Below are positions 45,619 to 54,190 of a stretch of DNA of 64,000 nucleotides, in pieces. Position 1 is the first letter of the stretch; every line of letters starts with the position of its first letter. The stretch is from Noviherbaspirillum malthae (GTDB lineage Bacteria > Pseudomonadota > Gammaproteobacteria > Burkholderiales > Burkholderiaceae_D), in contig NZ_JACYXF010000003.1 in NCBI RefSeq assembly GCF_015352985.1, positions 186,001 through 250,000 of the forward strand, in the 5' to 3' direction. Under the pieces are notes generated by a model that was not told the origin of the DNA, did no database searches, and worked only from the letters and a program-made list of their open reading frames with translations. The position numbers and the translations under genes are program-made.

Positions 45619-46512
45619 TCAGAAAGGCGCGTCGCCCTCGATGGTAGTGCGGTACAGCTTGCGGCGCTGGTCGTCCGGACAGCCGGCGGCGAGATGCATG
45701 AGTGAGCGGTTATCCCAAAACACCATATCGTGCGGCTGCCAGCGGTGGCGATAGACATGCTCGGGCTTCACGCTGTGGGCGAACAGCTGGTCGAGCAGGT
45801 CGCGGCTTTCGTCCTCGGGCAGGCCGACGACGCGCGGCGTGAAGTGTTCGCTCACGAACAGCGCCTTGCGGCCGGTCTCGGGATGCGTGCGCACCACGGG
45901 GTGCACCACCGGCTTGACCTGCGCGATCTGCTCCTCGGTCAGGTTCGGCCGCCACGGGCTGCGCTGCTGCAGTTCCGCATACTTGGTCAGGTAGCTGTGC
46001 TCGGCCTTCAGGCCTTCCACCTTGCGCTTCAGATGTTCGGGCAGGGTTTCGTATGCCAGGTGCATGTTGGCAAACAGGGTGTCGCCGCCTTCGGCCGGCA
46101 GCTCCTGCGCATGCAGCATCGAACCGAGGCTGGGGAGTTCCTTGTAGGACAGGTCGGAATGCCAGTAATGCCCCGCATCGCCCAGACCGATAGGCTGGCC
46201 GTTTTCCTTGATGTTGGACACGATCAGGATCTCGGGATGGCCGGGCAGCTGGAACTGATGCAGCACATGAATCTGCAGCCGGCCGAAGCGGCGGCTGAAA
46301 TCGATCTGCTGCTGCGGCGTGATGCGCAAATCGCGGAATACCAGCACATGATGATCGAGATGCGCACGATACACCCGGGAAAAATCTTCGGCGCTCAAGG
46401 GCTGCGACAGATCAAGGCCGATCACTTCCGCGCCGAGCGATGCCGACAGCGAACGAATGACGAGATTGGTGTTGGTATGGACAGCTTCGGCTGCAGGAGC
46501 AACAACGGACAT
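45619..46512 (-). CDS. tauD: TauD/TfdA-family alpha-ketoglutarate dioxygenase
   Basis: A 297-residue non-haem iron enzyme. The iron triad is His and Asp in GHYWHSDLSYKELPS and the distal His in NRSLMHLAAG; the ketoglutarate Arg is in RRKLYRTTIEG. Members release sulfite from taurine or alkylsulfonates/sulfates, or open ether herbicides. The co-transcribed sulfonate-type importer supports a sulfur-scavenging role. It is the first gene of the operon; the exact substrate is not certain. Confidence 0.88.
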   Translation of the reverse strand: MSVVAPAAEAVHTNTNLVIRSLSASLGAEVIGLDLSQPLSAEDFSRVYRAHLDHHVLVFRDLRITPQQQIDFSRRFGRLQIHVLHQFQLPGHPEILIVSNIKENGQPIGLGDAGHYWHSDLSYKELPSLGSMLHAQELPAEGGDTLFANMHLAYETLPEHLKRKVEGLKAEHSYLTKYAELQQRSPWRPNLTEEQIAQVKPVVHPVVRTHPETGRKALFVSEHFTPRVVGLPEDESRDLLDQLFAHSVKPEHVYRHRWQPHDMVFWDNRSLMHLAAGCPDDQRRKLYRTTIEGDAPF

Positions 46513-46712
46513 GAGTACAACCCGTGAAAGAATTTGACAAGAAATTCTAGGGCGGGCTGTAATGCATGCAAACGAAGTTTATTGGCTATGCAAGAAGGTT
46601 TTTTGCATATGCAAGGTGTCATTTAACTTCATTGCTGATCAACGAAATCAAAAATGATTGCGCAGGCGCGATTTTGAGTTGGGTACATAGCAATTACTAC
46701 TAAAGCTCGGCC

Positions 46713-46744
46713 AGCCTCATTGCCATCCGTATGGCAATGAGGCT
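46713..46744 (-). terminator. Perfect 14-bp hairpin next to the IS element
   Basis: AGCCTCATTGCCAT pairs exactly with ATGGCAATGAGGCT around a 4-base loop. If the IS630 element is removed this hairpin lies about 45 bases after the reconstructed stop of the first effector gene, so it is probably that gene's original terminator, now cut off by the insertion. No strong T run follows. Confidence 0.55.
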
Positions 46745-46791
46745 GCGAGTAAGTCGCTACCAATAGGGCGCTTAAATAAAAGCGTTACCTA

Positions 46792-47906
46792 TTGATCCGG
46801 CCCACAAATATGTTTAAGCGGCGTATTTAACATGAGGGTCCTGGAAGTAGCATTTCACACGTTCGGGCTCTTCGCATATCGTCGTCATATGCGCTTCAGC
46901 CGCTGATCTGAGTTTGGCCTTGGTCCGGGCTGGCGCTGCAGTGCGCACGACGTGCTTCAGATCCGCATTGAGGCGCTCCTCCGGATTGAGCTCAGGGCTG
47001 TAACTAGGCAAATGAAACACCTCGATCTGCTCCCCATGCTCCGCCAGCCATGCCTTGACCGGCTTGCAGTGATGCACCGGCAAGTTGTCGAGTATGAGGA
47101 AGACTTTGCGTTGCGTATCTTTGACCAGCGCCTCGAAGAACTCGATGAGCCGTTCATGGTTGAACGCGCCGTCAATGATCATCCAGCGTGCCTTGCCCTG
47201 GTTCGTCACCGTGGCAATCATCGACAGCTTTTCCCGTGTGCCACCTACGGCCAGCGTCACCGGCGTTTTGCCCCTGGGTGCAAAACTGCGTCCGCGCACA
47301 TCCGTGTTCACCAGCGCTGTCTCGTCGCCCCAGTGAATCTCGGCATCCTCTTTCCTGGCGCGCCGCGCGATCTCCGGGTAGGTTTGCTCCAGCCACTTGC
47401 CCACCGCCTGCGGCGACTGCTCGTAGGCGCGGCGAATCGGCTTTTGCGGCGTGAAGCCCCAGCGCCTGAGGTACTTGCCCACCGAGCGTACATGCAAATG
47501 AATGTCAAACTTGTCGGCAATGAGCTGCATGACGGCCGACCGACTCCACAGCGCAAAGTCCATCTTCAACTGTTCCGGGCGCTTGTCGCAAATGATGCGG
47601 CCAATCTCGGCTTCCTGCTCTGCCGTGAGCGCCCGATCTTCTCCATCACGGCGACCACGCTTGCGCGGCGCTAACGCCGCCATGCCTTCGGCCTCGTAGC
47701 GCGCGATGATGCGCGTGACCGCGGTATGGCTCAACCCGATCTCCAAGGCGATTTCTGTCTTCGACCGGCCGCGCTGATGGGCACGAATAACCTGGCGTCG
47801 CCGCTCATGTTGCTCAGCCGGACTGAGCTTTCTCGCATCGTCTTTATCCATGTAATTCAGACAACACTTAAGCTTAAAAATTCAACCTATTTGCGGGCCG
47901 AATCTA
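46792..47906 (-). mobile_element. IS630-family insertion sequence, complete
   Basis: A 1115-base element flanked by TA on both sides (46790-46791 and 47907-47908), the target duplicated by IS630 elements. Imperfect terminal inverted repeats of 21 bases share the core T(T/A)GAT(T/C)CGGCCC(A/G)CAAATA and match at 17 of 21 positions. The transposase gene fills the inside. The element sits in the last codons of the neighbouring effector gene. It appears intact and may be active. Confidence 0.9.
46814..47851 (-). CDS. IS630-family transposase
   Basis: A 345-residue transposase. Residues about 10-70 form a helix-turn-helix (RSKTEIALEIGLSHTAVTRII) and a second winged-helix follows (SVGKYLRRWGFTPQKP). 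The DDE catalytic residues are Asp in IHWGDETAL, Asp in FLILDNLPVHH and Glu in YSPELNPEERLN, the DDE_3 signature of IS630. Full length and without frameshift, so the element may still be mobile. Confidence 0.95.
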   Translation of the reverse strand: MDKDDARKLSPAEQHERRRQVIRAHQRGRSKTEIALEIGLSHTAVTRIIARYEAEGMAALAPRKRGRRDGEDRALTAEQEAEIGRIICDKRPEQLKMDFALWSRSAVMQLIADKFDIHLHVRSVGKYLRRWGFTPQKPIRRAYEQSPQAVGKWLEQTYPEIARRARKEDAEIHWGDETALVNTDVRGRSFAPRGKTPVTLAVGGTREKLSMIATVTNQGKARWMIIDGAFNHERLIEFFEALVKDTQRKVFLILDNLPVHHCKPVKAWLAEHGEQIEVFHLPSYSPELNPEERLNADLKHVVRTAAPARTKAKLRSAAEAHMTTICEEPERVKCYFQDPHVKYAA

Positions 47907-49983
47907 TAGACAAAGCAATTCCATTTGCCTGAAGAAAATCCAATATTGCTGCATGCACGCCTGTACTATGCAAATTGACAGATCGAACGTACCTGGACGT
48001 ATCTTCGTTAGGGAACAAATTGCCTGGCAGATCCGAAATGTTGAGTCCGCTTAAGTCCAGGGTCTGATTTAAATTCCCCTGTTCCAAAAATGCAAGTATT
48101 CGTGTTCCAGCCCTGGTTCTGTCAACGGATTCACGTTCACTGCCAAGGCTTGCCCAACTCTGTAAATGCGCAAACCAGTTGTCTCGTTCGGTTGCAGTCA
48201 AAGCGGAAGCTTCGCGAACCTCGATTGTGACACCCAAATTTCTCAAAGCCTGCAGATGTCGTTCCGGAAACTGTTCGGGCCTGACTGTTACAACCTTAGC
48301 ATTTGTCGGGATCGGCGGAGGTGATGAAAAATCCCCGAGGTTTCGCAGATCAAGATTGGTGTTTCCTGAATTTTCCCGTGCTTCACGTGATGTTTGTCTG
48401 ATGAGACCCACTATTTCATCACCAGATTGCCGTCGTCTTGCAACTTCCTCTGCCGGCACTCCCGCTTCCTCGAACCAGGCACTCAATAAACTACGATATT
48501 GTCTTGGAAGTCCGCGCAGTACAACCGTTCTACGGACACCCGGATTGTCTTCGGGCTTTGGGCTCACACGGCCTGCATTTATTCCGATGGATTCCGAACC
48601 AACTTGAGGTTGAACCGAGTCCGGGAGCCGCTCACTTCGTGCAACTCCTGCGGTACCCGAACCGCCTGCTGCGGGAAGGCGGTCAACGGTGATGCCTCTT
48701 ACGTTAAAAGCGATTTCCAGGTCTTGGGGAAGACCAACGTCAGCGGCAATCCTTAGACGCAGTGTATTTCCCTCTCCCTGTGATAGGTCGGCGTCCGCTA
48801 CTTGTTGCATCAGGTCTTGCGCAGCATTGAACCGGTACTGAGCTTCACCGTCATCCTCGGCGTAGACCCATGAATCCAATACGGCACGCAGTAGGTCTCT
48901 ATTGGATCCTGGCACTGCGGCTGTAGCAGCGGCTGTAGCAGCATCAGTGTCAGCAGCGCCAACTCCGCTTTGAGATGCCGGTACAAGCTGAGTCCCTGCG
49001 AAGGTTGGTCCCCACACGCTTCCCGGTTCACGTTCAGTAATCAGTATTCCTGTTCTTCTGAGCGCTTTAATTATGTCCTGTGCAAACTGCCCTCTTGTCA
49101 CCGTTATGCTTTTCACTGTTTTTCTCAAGGCGGGGAGTGAAGTCAGCCGCCGCAAATCGCTCACGTCAAGATCGAATCGTTCCCCGCTTAAGAGGCCTTG
49201 AGTATACCGATCAACCAGCATTTGCCTATGACTTGTTTCCTCGTTGGTGATTCTTTCCTCTGCCATCCATTTCTGTATATGAAGAAATGGCTTGCTTGTC
49301 GTTCGGCTTGGATCGCCGCGATTAAAATTGATGTTTGGACGAACTTCTACGTTTCCTACGCGAGCATTGTCTGGATCAGGATTTGTTGGATTCGGCACGC
49401 TCTGAGTCTTAGGCGCCGAAAGTCCGGCTGGGACATTGGAGCCGCTTTCCGCAGATGCTCGGACAATAACAATACCGAGGTTGGCAAGAGCAATTCTATG
49501 GTCCTCAGGGACGAAGACGTCACTGCCTACAGTCACGCGTATTGCATTTCGTCCATCAGCAGAAGGTGCAAATTCCGCAGTCCCATTGAGCAATGCTGTT
49601 GCGGTAGCCACCCTGCCTACAGTTTCTTGGTCGCCAATGCCGTCTTGATAAGTCCATCGTCCCAACAAATTATTGAAATTGACACTCGCTTCACTGCTGC
49701 TTGAACCGTTATCTCGATTGGCGCCTGCTGCGGCCGCGTCTACTTCATTTGCCGAATCACGACGCTGATTCACAGCTCTTCCCGCCGCTTCCAGCTCGCG
49801 CTGCCGGGGAGTTTTCTTGAATTTAATCGTACCCTTCAAAATCGTTTTTACAGACGCACCGGCGGGCAACGCTTGCTCTCTTTGTCGCCTGGCCTGACGC
49901 TCGGCTTCATCCAAATGATTATCAGGCTTCCTGAATGAAACGCTATAGGTGGATGATGGAAGGGAGAATTTAATAAAACTCAT
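47887..49983 (-). CDS. Repeat-rich type III effector-like protein, 3' end altered by IS630
   Basis: A 698-residue protein. The N-terminus (MSFIKFSLPSSTYSVSF) fits type III export rules: aliphatic residue at position 4, no acidic residue in the first 12, Ser-rich. Five degenerate repeats of about 75-95 residues follow, at about 103-176, 232-318, 362-438, 496-593 and 602-693. Each has a Trp helix (QKWMAEER, DSWVYAED, SAWFEEAG, QSWASLGS), a second helix, an LDLSGL..LP-like strand and L..LG(I/V).I. The last six residues come from the IS inverted repeat. A consensus hrp box lies upstream. No catalytic domain was recognised. Confidence 0.7.
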   Translation of the reverse strand: MSFIKFSLPSSTYSVSFRKPDNHLDEAERQARRQREQALPAGASVKTILKGTIKFKKTPRQRELEAAGRAVNQRRDSANEVDAAAAGANRDNGSSSSEASVNFNNLLGRWTYQDGIGDQETVGRVATATALLNGTAEFAPSADGRNAIRVTVGSDVFVPEDHRIALANLGIVIVRASAESGSNVPAGLSAPKTQSVPNPTNPDPDNARVGNVEVRPNINFNRGDPSRTTSKPFLHIQKWMAEERITNEETSHRQMLVDRYTQGLLSGERFDLDVSDLRRLTSLPALRKTVKSITVTRGQFAQDIIKALRRTGILITEREPGSVWGPTFAGTQLVPASQSGVGAADTDAATAAATAAVPGSNRDLLRAVLDSWVYAEDDGEAQYRFNAAQDLMQQVADADLSQGEGNTLRLRIAADVGLPQDLEIAFNVRGITVDRLPAAGGSGTAGVARSERLPDSVQPQVGSESIGINAGRVSPKPEDNPGVRRTVVLRGLPRQYRSLLSAWFEEAGVPAEEVARRRQSGDEIVGLIRQTSREARENSGNTNLDLRNLGDFSSPPPIPTNAKVVTVRPEQFPERHLQALRNLGVTIEVREASALTATERDNWFAHLQSWASLGSERESVDRTRAGTRILAFLEQGNLNQTLDLSGLNISDLPGNLFPNEDTSRYVRSVNLHSTGVHAAILDFLQANGIALSIDSARK

Positions 49984-50004
49984 GATTGAATTCAAATAGG
50001 TCAT

Positions 50005-50868
50005 ATACCAAGCGATGGTCAGTCAACCACGGCTTGTGTAAAAGGTTTAAGGGATGCCCTTGCGGGCTCCATGTCGAAATCGTTGATTCCCATGAGTGGA
50101 TGGCCGGGGCTCACGGGCAAGCACCCTCAAGCAAACTCTGACCAGTTCAATGCAGAGACCGTATTGCAAGTGATGCCGATACGAAAATTCGACCCGGATG
50201 AGTGGCAGCTTCATATGAATTGGTTCCATATCGGTTCCTCTCGCAGTCCTGAGCAGGTCCCGCTTTGAAAGCGTGCAGATCCGCCTCCCGGCGTTCGCCG
50301 TGTTCCTGCCATGATCGACGCCAGCGTGCCATGTGTCTCCGTCCCGGCATTTTCCGGTGGAGGGGTGGAGGCTGCCGCGGTCGCCTGCCGGTATCGGCCG
50401 CAAGGCTGCGGTGGTCGATTAGCGGTGGTTTGTAGAACTTGGAAGAAAAGGCAGCAAAGCGATGAACAGACGCATCAGGATTGCCATGCTTGCCTAGGGA
50501 AGCATGATTGCAAGGGTAGAAAAATCCTTCCAGCTTGTTCCAAGTTCTTCTGCTTTTCCTATTTCAACAAACCACCGCAAGCAGCAGAGACGGCGTGGGC
50601 GATGACGATCCGGAGGATCTGGAAGCGGCATCGCTGGCCAAGGGATCTTGTACCGCCTGCGAAACAGCGACGGAATACCTGCCGGCGGTTGAAGAAATCG
50701 AATTCGCGCTTGACATGCCTGCTCCTGCTGCGGCGCTCACATGCCCGTCATGGGCGTGTATCGACATGCGTCCACGCGCGACGGCATTGAAGCTGGAATC
50801 GTTTCGAATCAACTTGCGGTCAGCGGCTGCCCGCATCGAAAAGTTTCAGTCTGGCAGACTATTTTCAG
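50005..50868. other. Gap between two effector genes
   Basis: An 864-base stretch with no supported protein gene. It holds the hrp box of the first effector gene at 50199-50227 and a small hairpin (CATGCTT and AAGCATG) near 50485-50510. Several open frames of 60-160 residues cross it on both strands, but none has a ribosome site or recognisable composition. A 24-residue frame at 50019-50093 (minus) lies in the predicted leader of the effector transcript. Confidence 0.5.
50199..50227 (-). promoter_or_regulatory. Consensus hrp box (HrpL sigma promoter), effector 1
   Basis: On the minus strand GGAACC is followed after exactly 16 bases by CCACTCA. This fits the HrpL promoter consensus GGAACC-N(15-16)-CCACNNA at every fixed base. 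It points toward the repeat-rich effector gene, whose start lies about 215 bases downstream. HrpL is the ECF sigma factor that turns on type III secretion genes in plant-associated bacteria including Herbaspirillum; hrpL is not in the window. Confidence 0.75.
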
Positions 50869-53121
50869 TCAAGCCGATTGAAAGAAACTTGCATCAGGCA
50901 GGGCTTCTCTCTTAGCTTCCTGTGCGTATGTCGCCAGCGCCATCGGGCTGAAAATGTATTCGGGTCCAGATTCGCGGAGTTCATAATCTTCCATCGTCTT
51001 CCCATCAAGCGGATTGCCGTTCAATATGATGACCATGCCGCCTCGCTCGCGCGGATCGACGATGCGAGGATCGCTCAATGAAGCGCCGTGCGCACTCATT
51101 TCCTTGGCGAGCACATCCGGCGGCGTTCCTCGGTCGCGGAATTTTCTTCCTCTAAGCTGCAATTGTTCGAGCGTCAGTTCCATGGGCATGGAGTCGATCC
51201 GGTTGTTCCTCAAGTCCAGCGTTGCCAGGCTTTCGGGAAGCTTGTATAGCGGGATTTCCGATAATCTGTTTCCTTTCGCGTCCACATAAGTCAGGTTTTT
51301 TGGCCACACCGGAAACAATTCAGTCAAGCGCAGATTGCCGAGATCCAGCGGCGTTTCATGATTTTCTCCATGATCGTGGTGCATCCATTCCTCAAGCCTC
51401 CTGACCGCCGTTTTGCGACCATCCACATCCGCGCCGGCATCGTCAACCCAGTTCTGCAGGGCTTCGTGCATTCCCTTCCAATCATCCGAATATTCCCGGT
51501 CTCCGGTGACGGTGCTTGATCTGGTGAAGTTGAAATGGGTCCGCTGGCAGTCTGCGAGCTTGCGCAATACGCGCGCTGGCAAACGGGTTTCCCCGAGGGT
51601 CACGCTGAGAGATGCCATCGACTCCGGTACATTTTCAATGTCAACATCGAACAAGTCGCAACCGCTCAGGTCAAGTTGCTTCAATCCCTTGGGCAAGCTG
51701 CCGATTTCAATGCTGCCTATTCCTTGATTCTTCAATTTGACTTCGCGAAGACGGCTGCTCCCCGGCAGCGGCGGCATCGAGGAAAATGCCATGCCCTCAC
51801 GCGCCGACAGATCCAGCGGCGGCATTTCGGAATCCGGGCTGGAACGCGATTGCCTTTCCCATTCCCGTATGATGCCCGCCGCATGTCGTCGCGATGCCAA
51901 CTCGGCTTCTTGCCAAGCCAAAACCGTCGAGTCGTATTCGTTCGAAGTCACGTTCGCATCTTTCAATATCGATGCCTGGGCAATCCAATCCTTCAGCTTC
52001 CTCTCAAGCGAGACCGGTCGATGACTTCCGATATGAGGTAATTCCCTGCCATTCAAAACCGGCGCTCCCGCCGTAGTTGGACTCGGCGAGCGCTGCGCCG
52101 GTGTCGGGACCGGGACCGGGACCGGCCTAAGCACTGAAGTCTTCAGCCGCTCGTTCCCAAGGGCGGAATTCACCGATGAAGATCCGGCTGGATCTGAAGG
52201 CTGGGAAGCATATGAGAAACTGTACACAGGGCCGGTCTTCCGTTCCAGTCGAGCAGCGATAGAATCGACGCTCAGATGGTCGACATCGACCTTGATATGG
52301 AGCGTGAAGCGCCGATCGCTCCGGCCATCGTCCGGCAGCGCGGTGACGGGATTTCCGCGTGCATCGAGCGAGAGCAAACCTGCGGGCAACAGCTCGCGCG
52401 GCGGCAATGTTGCAAGGCGATTGTTTCGCAGCTGCAGATGTTTCAGGGCTCCGGGGAGATGCGGCGGCAGCTCGTTGAGATCCAGGCCCGAAAGATCAAG
52501 CGGAAGAAAGAGGTTACGGCCGTCTAGATTGCCGCTCCAGTCCCTGATCCTGTTCACTGCTTCTTCGCGGCGGCCGCCATGCGCGCCTCCATTTTGGACC
52601 CAGCTTTTCAGCCCGGCTTCCACGATTGCCAACTCATCGTATGCGTTCGGTCTCACCGGTGATGTTGCCGTTGCTGCGGACGGAGGCTTGGGTAACGGCC
52701 TGGGCAACCGTGATCCAGTTTCCGGCAACGTAGCCCGCTGCGGTCCCGCCGACCGGCTCTGCGAATCTGCCAGATTGGCAGTATCCATTTGTCGCAACCA
52801 CTTATTGACTCGACTGTGTAGCTGTTCGGTATTCTCCGGTACTTGCACTTGCCGAAGCATTTGGCCGATCTTCCTTGCCTCGTTAGAAGCCTGTCTTTGA
52901 GGCTTGGGCTTGGGCTTGGGCTTTTGCAGTTTCCTGGTCAGCTTCGTTTGCAATGCTGTCGGATGCCGCCTCCTGAAAACGTCTCCATGGGGCGTGGATG
53001 CCGGTTCCGGTGACCGTGGAATAGCACTCCGATCCTTCCGCGCTCCTTTTACGAGAGACCAGTTAGCAGGATTTCCAGTGATATTCAAAATATTCTGGGT
53101 GAAAGGAATTGTTATTTTCAT
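50869..53121 (-). CDS. LRR-type type III effector-like protein
   Basis: A 750-residue protein with IpaH/YopM-style leucine-rich repeats (LPPHLPGALKHLQLRNNRL then ATLPPRELLPAGLLSLDARG). The N-terminus (MKITIPFTQNIL) has an aliphatic residue at position 3 and no acid in the first 12. A basic Lys-Pro tract is at 66-76. Three copies of a module, Trp helix plus R..A...I..W followed by LDLS-type LRRs, lie at about 168-265, 373-510 and 551-650. No NEL ubiquitin ligase domain or its catalytic Cys motif is seen. The start is the ATG at 53121, 82 bases after a hrp box; no strong ribosome site is visible. Confidence 0.75.
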   Translation of the reverse strand: MKITIPFTQNILNITGNPANWSLVKGARKDRSAIPRSPEPASTPHGDVFRRRHPTALQTKLTRKLQKPKPKPKPQRQASNEARKIGQMLRQVQVPENTEQLHSRVNKWLRQMDTANLADSQSRSAGPQRATLPETGSRLPRPLPKPPSAATATSPVRPNAYDELAIVEAGLKSWVQNGGAHGGRREEAVNRIRDWSGNLDGRNLFLPLDLSGLDLNELPPHLPGALKHLQLRNNRLATLPPRELLPAGLLSLDARGNPVTALPDDGRSDRRFTLHIKVDVDHLSVDSIAARLERKTGPVYSFSYASQPSDPAGSSSVNSALGNERLKTSVLRPVPVPVPTPAQRSPSPTTAGAPVLNGRELPHIGSHRPVSLERKLKDWIAQASILKDANVTSNEYDSTVLAWQEAELASRRHAAGIIREWERQSRSSPDSEMPPLDLSAREGMAFSSMPPLPGSSRLREVKLKNQGIGSIEIGSLPKGLKQLDLSGCDLFDVDIENVPESMASLSVTLGETRLPARVLRKLADCQRTHFNFTRSSTVTGDREYSDDWKGMHEALQNWVDDAGADVDGRKTAVRRLEEWMHHDHGENHETPLDLGNLRLTELFPVWPKNLTYVDAKGNRLSEIPLYKLPESLATLDLRNNRIDSMPMELTLEQLQLRGRKFRDRGTPPDVLAKEMSAHGASLSDPRIVDPRERGGMVIILNGNPLDGKTMEDYELRESGPEYIFSPMALATYAQEAKREALPDASFFQSA

Positions 53122-53529
53122 GGCGGCATCAATATGGCAGGTGACATGCGGCGGAGCCAAGGGCAACATGCAGTCTCGGCTTCGTTCGAACTTCAGTGAG
53201 ATTGTGTGGCAAGCCGGGATCGAGAGTTCCACGCGATGCGTTGTTTATTAACGCGGAACATTGCGCTTCCGCCATTTGATCGGGCAGGCACGAGAAGAAA
53301 ACCGCATGGTGCGATCCTGCGTGCCGGAAGGGCATGACCGGACATACCGTTTCCATCGGGGCCGATGCCTGCGGTTCCGGCGCATGAGGCCGGAATCGGC
53401 CGAATTTTCATCATGCGCATGCAGCGCCTGACTTCCCTGCCACTGTCACGCCCCGATCCGGCAGTCCCTACCGTAACTGCAGCCAGGGCGCCGAACAGGC
53501 TGCGGGTCGCCGGATACGCGCGTCTGCCA
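53122..53529. other. Upstream region of the LRR effector gene
   Basis: A 408-base stretch between the LRR effector and the following minus-strand gene. It holds the hrp box at 53203-53230. Nothing else was recognised; open frames crossing it have shadow-like composition. Confidence 0.45.
53203..53230 (-). promoter_or_regulatory. hrp box (HrpL sigma promoter), LRR effector
   Basis: On the minus strand GGAACT is followed after exactly 15 bases by CCACACA. It fits GGAACY-N(15-16)-CCACNNA, with T in place of the more common final C of the -35 part. It lies 82 bases upstream of the LRR effector ATG and has the right direction, giving a leader of roughly 75 bases. Confidence 0.72.
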
Positions 53530-54054
53530 TCACCGCATGCCGGCCAGCTTGCCCAGCGCCACGCTGAGCGTCGCGCCGCCCAGGGTTTTATCCAATTCCG
53601 GGTCTCCCGCATACAGCCTGCTCATCCTGCGCACCACGGCCGGATCGACCTGCGCCGCATGGCATGCCAGCCGCTCCACCGCTTCCGTGGACAGATAGCC
53701 AGCAAGGCGGGATTCAACCGGCGAGGACGTGTCATGCGCGGCGGCAGCGGCATGCGCAGCCCATTTCTGGTCGATCAGGGGCTTTGCCGCGACCGGGCCG
53801 GCGGCGTCGAGCAGCGGCTTGAGCATTCCGGCGCGCTGGCTCGCATCGCCGCGCTCCAAGGAGACGCCTACGACCTCTTCGAAGGGCGGGGTGTGTTCGG
53901 AATGGAGGGCTTCCGCAAGTCCATTGGTCACAGCCTCGGAAGGCATCTGATGCGTAATGTCGATGAAGTCCTGTTCGACCTTCTGCATGGAACGTACGCC
54001 GGTCTCGGCCGCATATTGCTGCAGCAGCGCAGTGACATCGTTTGCTCGGCTCAT
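53530..54054 (-). CDS. Hypothetical cytosolic protein
   Basis: A 174-residue protein starting at 54054 (MSRANDVTALLQQYAAE) after a strong AAAGGAGAAACG ribosome site. It is mostly helical and Ala-rich, with a segment PPFEEVVGVSLERGDASQRAGMLKPLLDAAGP near the middle and a Leu/Gly-rich end. No family could be named with confidence; the middle part is reminiscent of DUF937-like proteins. It stands alone between the effector island and the NAGGN cluster. Confidence 0.7.
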   Translation of the reverse strand: MSRANDVTALLQQYAAETGVRSMQKVEQDFIDITHQMPSEAVTNGLAEALHSEHTPPFEEVVGVSLERGDASQRAGMLKPLLDAAGPVAAKPLIDQKWAAHAAAAAHDTSSPVESRLAGYLSTEAVERLACHAAQVDPAVVRRMSRLYAGDPELDKTLGGATLSVALGKLAGMR

Positions 54055-54190
54055 CGTTTCTCCTTTCAAGTCGGCATCCGCGAGTGCGGATACCGACGTG
54101 TAAGGCCGATGGTGAAGCCGTTTGGCTCGGACGGCTAGCTGACACGCGTCTAATCGACCGCAAGTCAGGAAGCCATCATGCGGCAAGGTG

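Noticed and set aside
50535..50915. A 126-residue plus-strand frame overlapping the end of the LRR effector
   Set aside because: No ribosome site, low-complexity composition, and it conflicts with a well supported gene on the other strand.
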